NCBI GenBank assembly: GCA_043742785.1 | Contig: JAYTXU010000066.1 | Span: 1 to 8,998 of the forward strand | Length of the DNA stretch: 8,998 nt | Reading direction: 5' to 3' | Source of the DNA: JACQCF01 sp043742785 | GTDB taxonomy: Bacteria > Omnitrophota > Gorgyraeia > Zapsychrales > Fredricksoniimonadaceae | Shown here: positions 7,489 through 8,998 of the stretch, one piece after another | How the letters are laid out: the number at the start of each line of letters is the position of its first letter | Numbering within the stretch: the stretch's first letter is position 1 | Program-made: the position numbers and the translations under genes | Notes under the pieces: generated by a model | Seen by the model: only the letters and a program-made list of their open reading frames with translations | Databases searched by the model: none | What the model was told of the DNA's origin: nothing

Positions 7489-8418
7489 TTAAAAATAAAT
7501 TTCCTTACCGGGTTGTACATAAAAAGACCAAGGATGCAAAACAACACCTCTCTCTTCTTGTGGAAAAACTTGTGAATCATGGAGAAACTGATTCCATAAA
7601 ACTGGATAAAAATCTAAATGTCCATTAAAAACAAGCAAGTAAAACGCTTTTTCCCATTTTCCTTCTGGATTATGCTCTACGGCCAACTGGCAAAAATTTT
7701 TTGAATCTTCTAATTTCTTCGCTCCATAGGCAGCGGCACATGAATATAAAAGAAAGGAATTCTTATCAGAAACTCCAGGATCTTTCATTGCATACATAGC
7801 CATTGTCATAACCTCTGCATACTGTTGACGAGCTAAATTCATTTTAATTAGCATTTTAAAACTGTATTCACGAATCTTCTCTGTAAAATTGACCGCTTGA
7901 TAAACTAAAAATTCACGCTGTTGCGGAGATACCATTCTAAGCGGTGCCAAGATAGAAGCCTTTTCTGATGAATAAAAATCATGTTCAATAGTATTTTGGA
8001 ATGATTGAAACGCAAGAGTATTATTCATATTGCGCAAATAAAGCATTCCCAAATTATAATCATACCAAAAATGTGTATTCTCTCTTATTTTAGCCTTTTT
8101 GTAATATTTGATGGCGCGAAGATTATCTCCTAGTTTGAAATAACAATATCCAATCATGCTATACGGCTCACCATTCTGAGGAATAATGTCCGAAACTAAT
8201 TTATAATAGCGTATAGCCATTCGTAAACTTTGCTCATTAAATGAAACCTCACCTTTATCCAAAGAAGCTGGATAATCACCCCAGTGACCTATTAAATTTA
8301 AACGTTCCATGGTGGCTTTTCTAGAATCAACAATTACAAAAATAATCAATCCTGCTGCAAAATAAATTACCACAGCTTTAGAAAGAATATTTTTTATATA
8401 TTTAAAATAATGCATCAT
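7489..8418 (-). CDS. Membrane-anchored TPR protein of unknown function
   Basis: This 309-residue protein has one N-terminal membrane segment (about 14-30) preceded by Lys residues and followed by DSRK. It is probably an inner-membrane protein, although the charge balance does not settle the side. The soluble part carries tetratricopeptide-like repeats. The clearest are at 84-112 (PYSMIGYCYFKLGDNLRAIKYY) and 117-146 (YNLGMLYLRNMNNTLAFQSF); more helical repeats at about 198-250 are weaker. TPRs are protein-binding scaffolds; no catalytic motif is seen. The start overlaps the stop of the YfhO remnant by ATGA (8415-8418) and has no Shine-Dalgarno of its own, so translation is probably coupled to the upstream gene. 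A strong terminator follows about 85 bases after the stop. The pairing with a YfhO-type protein suggests a role in envelope glycan or lipid-linked sugar work, but this is only inference. Confidence 0.75.
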   Translation of the reverse strand: MMHYFKYIKNILSKAVVIYFAAGLIIFVIVDSRKATMERLNLIGHWGDYPASLDKGEVSFNEQSLRMAIRYYKLVSDIIPQNGEPYSMIGYCYFKLGDNLRAIKYYKKAKIRENTHFWYDYNLGMLYLRNMNNTLAFQSFQNTIEHDFYSSEKASILAPLRMVSPQQREFLVYQAVNFTEKIREYSFKMLIKMNLARQQYAEVMTMAMYAMKDPGVSDKNSFLLYSCAAAYGAKKLEDSKNFCQLAVEHNPEGKWEKAFYLLVFNGHLDFYPVLWNQFLHDSQVFPQEERGVVLHPWSFYVQPGKEIYF

Positions 8419-8900
8419 GATTTTTTAATAAAAAGATACCCGATATAACCTGCCAAAAGAACAAATAAACCCATTAATCCCCAATGAAAAATAAATTGAC
8501 CTGCTGTCCCAAATCTAAATTCCACATCTTGATTACCTGAATCAACCCATACACCTTTAAACGCTATATTAGTACGGTACAAAGGTTGTTTCTTGCCATT
8601 CACTAAAACCATCCATCCCGAATAATAACTGTCATTAAAAACAAGGAATTTACGTCGCAAGAAATTTGTTTTAATCCTAAGATGATTAGGATCAAAATCA
8701 ACAACCCTCAATATCTCGGATGGTCCCGATATAGGTAAGACATCTGTTTCATTTCCCCTTTTTAACGATAAAAATAAGGCGCTTTTATCATGTACCCATG
8801 CGGGAGATTGAACCATATTTAATGATTTCTTTAAAGCATCCCAATCTATATGCTCAGAATCCATATAAGCCACCTGATCATAAAGAACAAATTTATAAAA
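8415..8900 (-). pseudogene. C-terminal remnant of a YfhO-type membrane protein, 5' end cut off by an IS
   Basis: About 160 C-terminal residues of a YfhO-family protein remain; complete members are polytopic membrane proteins of roughly 800 residues or more, linked to sugar transfer onto envelope polymers. The diagnostic part is FLVFNDSYYSGWMVLVNGKK, then YRTNIAFKGVWVDSG and VEFRFG. A single membrane helix (about FIFHWGLMGLFVLLAGYIGYLF) and IKKS end the protein. The frame is open upstream of the possible GTG start at 8873 (KFVLYDQVAYMDSE) and continues to the stop codon of the IS30 transposase at 8910-8912, so the gene was evidently longer. AGGTGG stands five bases before an in-frame ATG at 8864, so a short protein could still be made. 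The stop overlaps the TPR start by ATGA. Confidence is good that this is a truncated YfhO-type gene; whether the fragment is expressed is unknown. Confidence 0.7.
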
Positions 8901-8998
8901 GACCCGAATTCAACCTTGAAGTGCAACACCTGCGGCAAAGACTTCAGCAGGGGTTTTAAAACCGAGACATTTTCTCGGTCTGTTGTTGAGCCAACGCT
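8900..8998 (-). mobile_element. IS30-family insertion sequence, one end (rest outside window)
   Basis: This is the 3' end of the element, with the transposase reading leftwards out of the right edge. The segment around GAATTCAACCTTGAAGTGCAAC (from 8906) looks like the terminal-repeat region of IS30-type elements, but the outer tip cannot be fixed without the other end. I place it near 8900 because YfhO-like sequence resumes there. Confidence 0.65.
8910..8998 (-). CDS. IS30-family transposase, C-terminal end only
   Basis: Twenty-nine codons including the stop are in the window. The peptide contains RWLNNRPRKCLGFKTPAEVF and ends AAGVALQG. The NNRPRK-LG-KTP-E motif is the conserved C-terminal end of the DDE transposases of the IS30 family. 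The TGA stop is at 8910-8912. The start and the catalytic DDE residues lie beyond the right edge, so activity cannot be judged. It reads in the same direction and the same frame as the YfhO remnant downstream. Confidence 0.85.
   Translation of the reverse strand, partial: RWLNNRPRKCLGFKTPAEVFAAGVALQG

Noticed and set aside
1..8998. CRISPR array, tRNA, rRNA or tandem DNA repeats
   Set aside because: No regularly spaced repeats, cloverleaf-like segment or conserved rRNA stretch was seen on reading through.

Overview
The window comes from an AT-rich Gram-negative bacterium. Three genes encode signal peptides, one encodes an outer-membrane beta-barrel, and there is a periplasmic-chaperone-like protein, so a periplasm and an outer membrane are implied. 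No rRNA or tRNA is present and no gene fixes the phylum. The flavoprotein, the pseudouridine synthase and the YfhO-type fragment occur in many lineages. I would not name a taxon from this sequence.

Region 1 (1-5193, minus strand) is one tightly packed four-gene operon. Transcription order is a 461-residue secreted protein made of three related Ig/pilin-like domains, a 208-residue cysteine-free pilin-like protein, a 267-residue periplasmic chaperone-like protein, and a large outer-membrane barrel protein that runs off the left edge after 775 residues. This is the logic of a chaperone-usher pilus, with subunits, chaperone and assembly platform together. The parts are divergent. The barrel carries a CpaC/RcpA-type 'pilus formation N-terminal' domain, normally known from secretins, ahead of the barrel, and an SdrD/Cna-B-like calcium-loop domain after it. 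The pilin is closest in layout to the cysteine-free alpha (CS1/class 5) type. This operon is the most interesting content of the window.

Region 2 (5194-5432) is a noncoding divergent spacer. It holds a perfect GGGGAACCCC palindrome and weak -10-like boxes facing both ways.

Region 3 (5433-7403) holds a plus-strand HI0933/BaiN-type flavoprotein and a convergent minus-strand RluA-family pseudouridine synthase whose 3' ends overlap by 13 bp. A strong minus-strand intrinsic terminator lies upstream of the synthase. It overlaps the longest possible start of that gene, which argues for a start further in.

Region 4 (7489-8998, minus strand) holds a membrane-anchored TPR protein preceded, with an ATGA overlap, by the C-terminal end of a YfhO-type membrane protein. 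The upstream part of the YfhO gene is cut off by an IS30-family insertion sequence whose transposase 3' end fills the right edge. The remnant frame stays open up to the transposase stop codon, so the break looks like a clean insertion.
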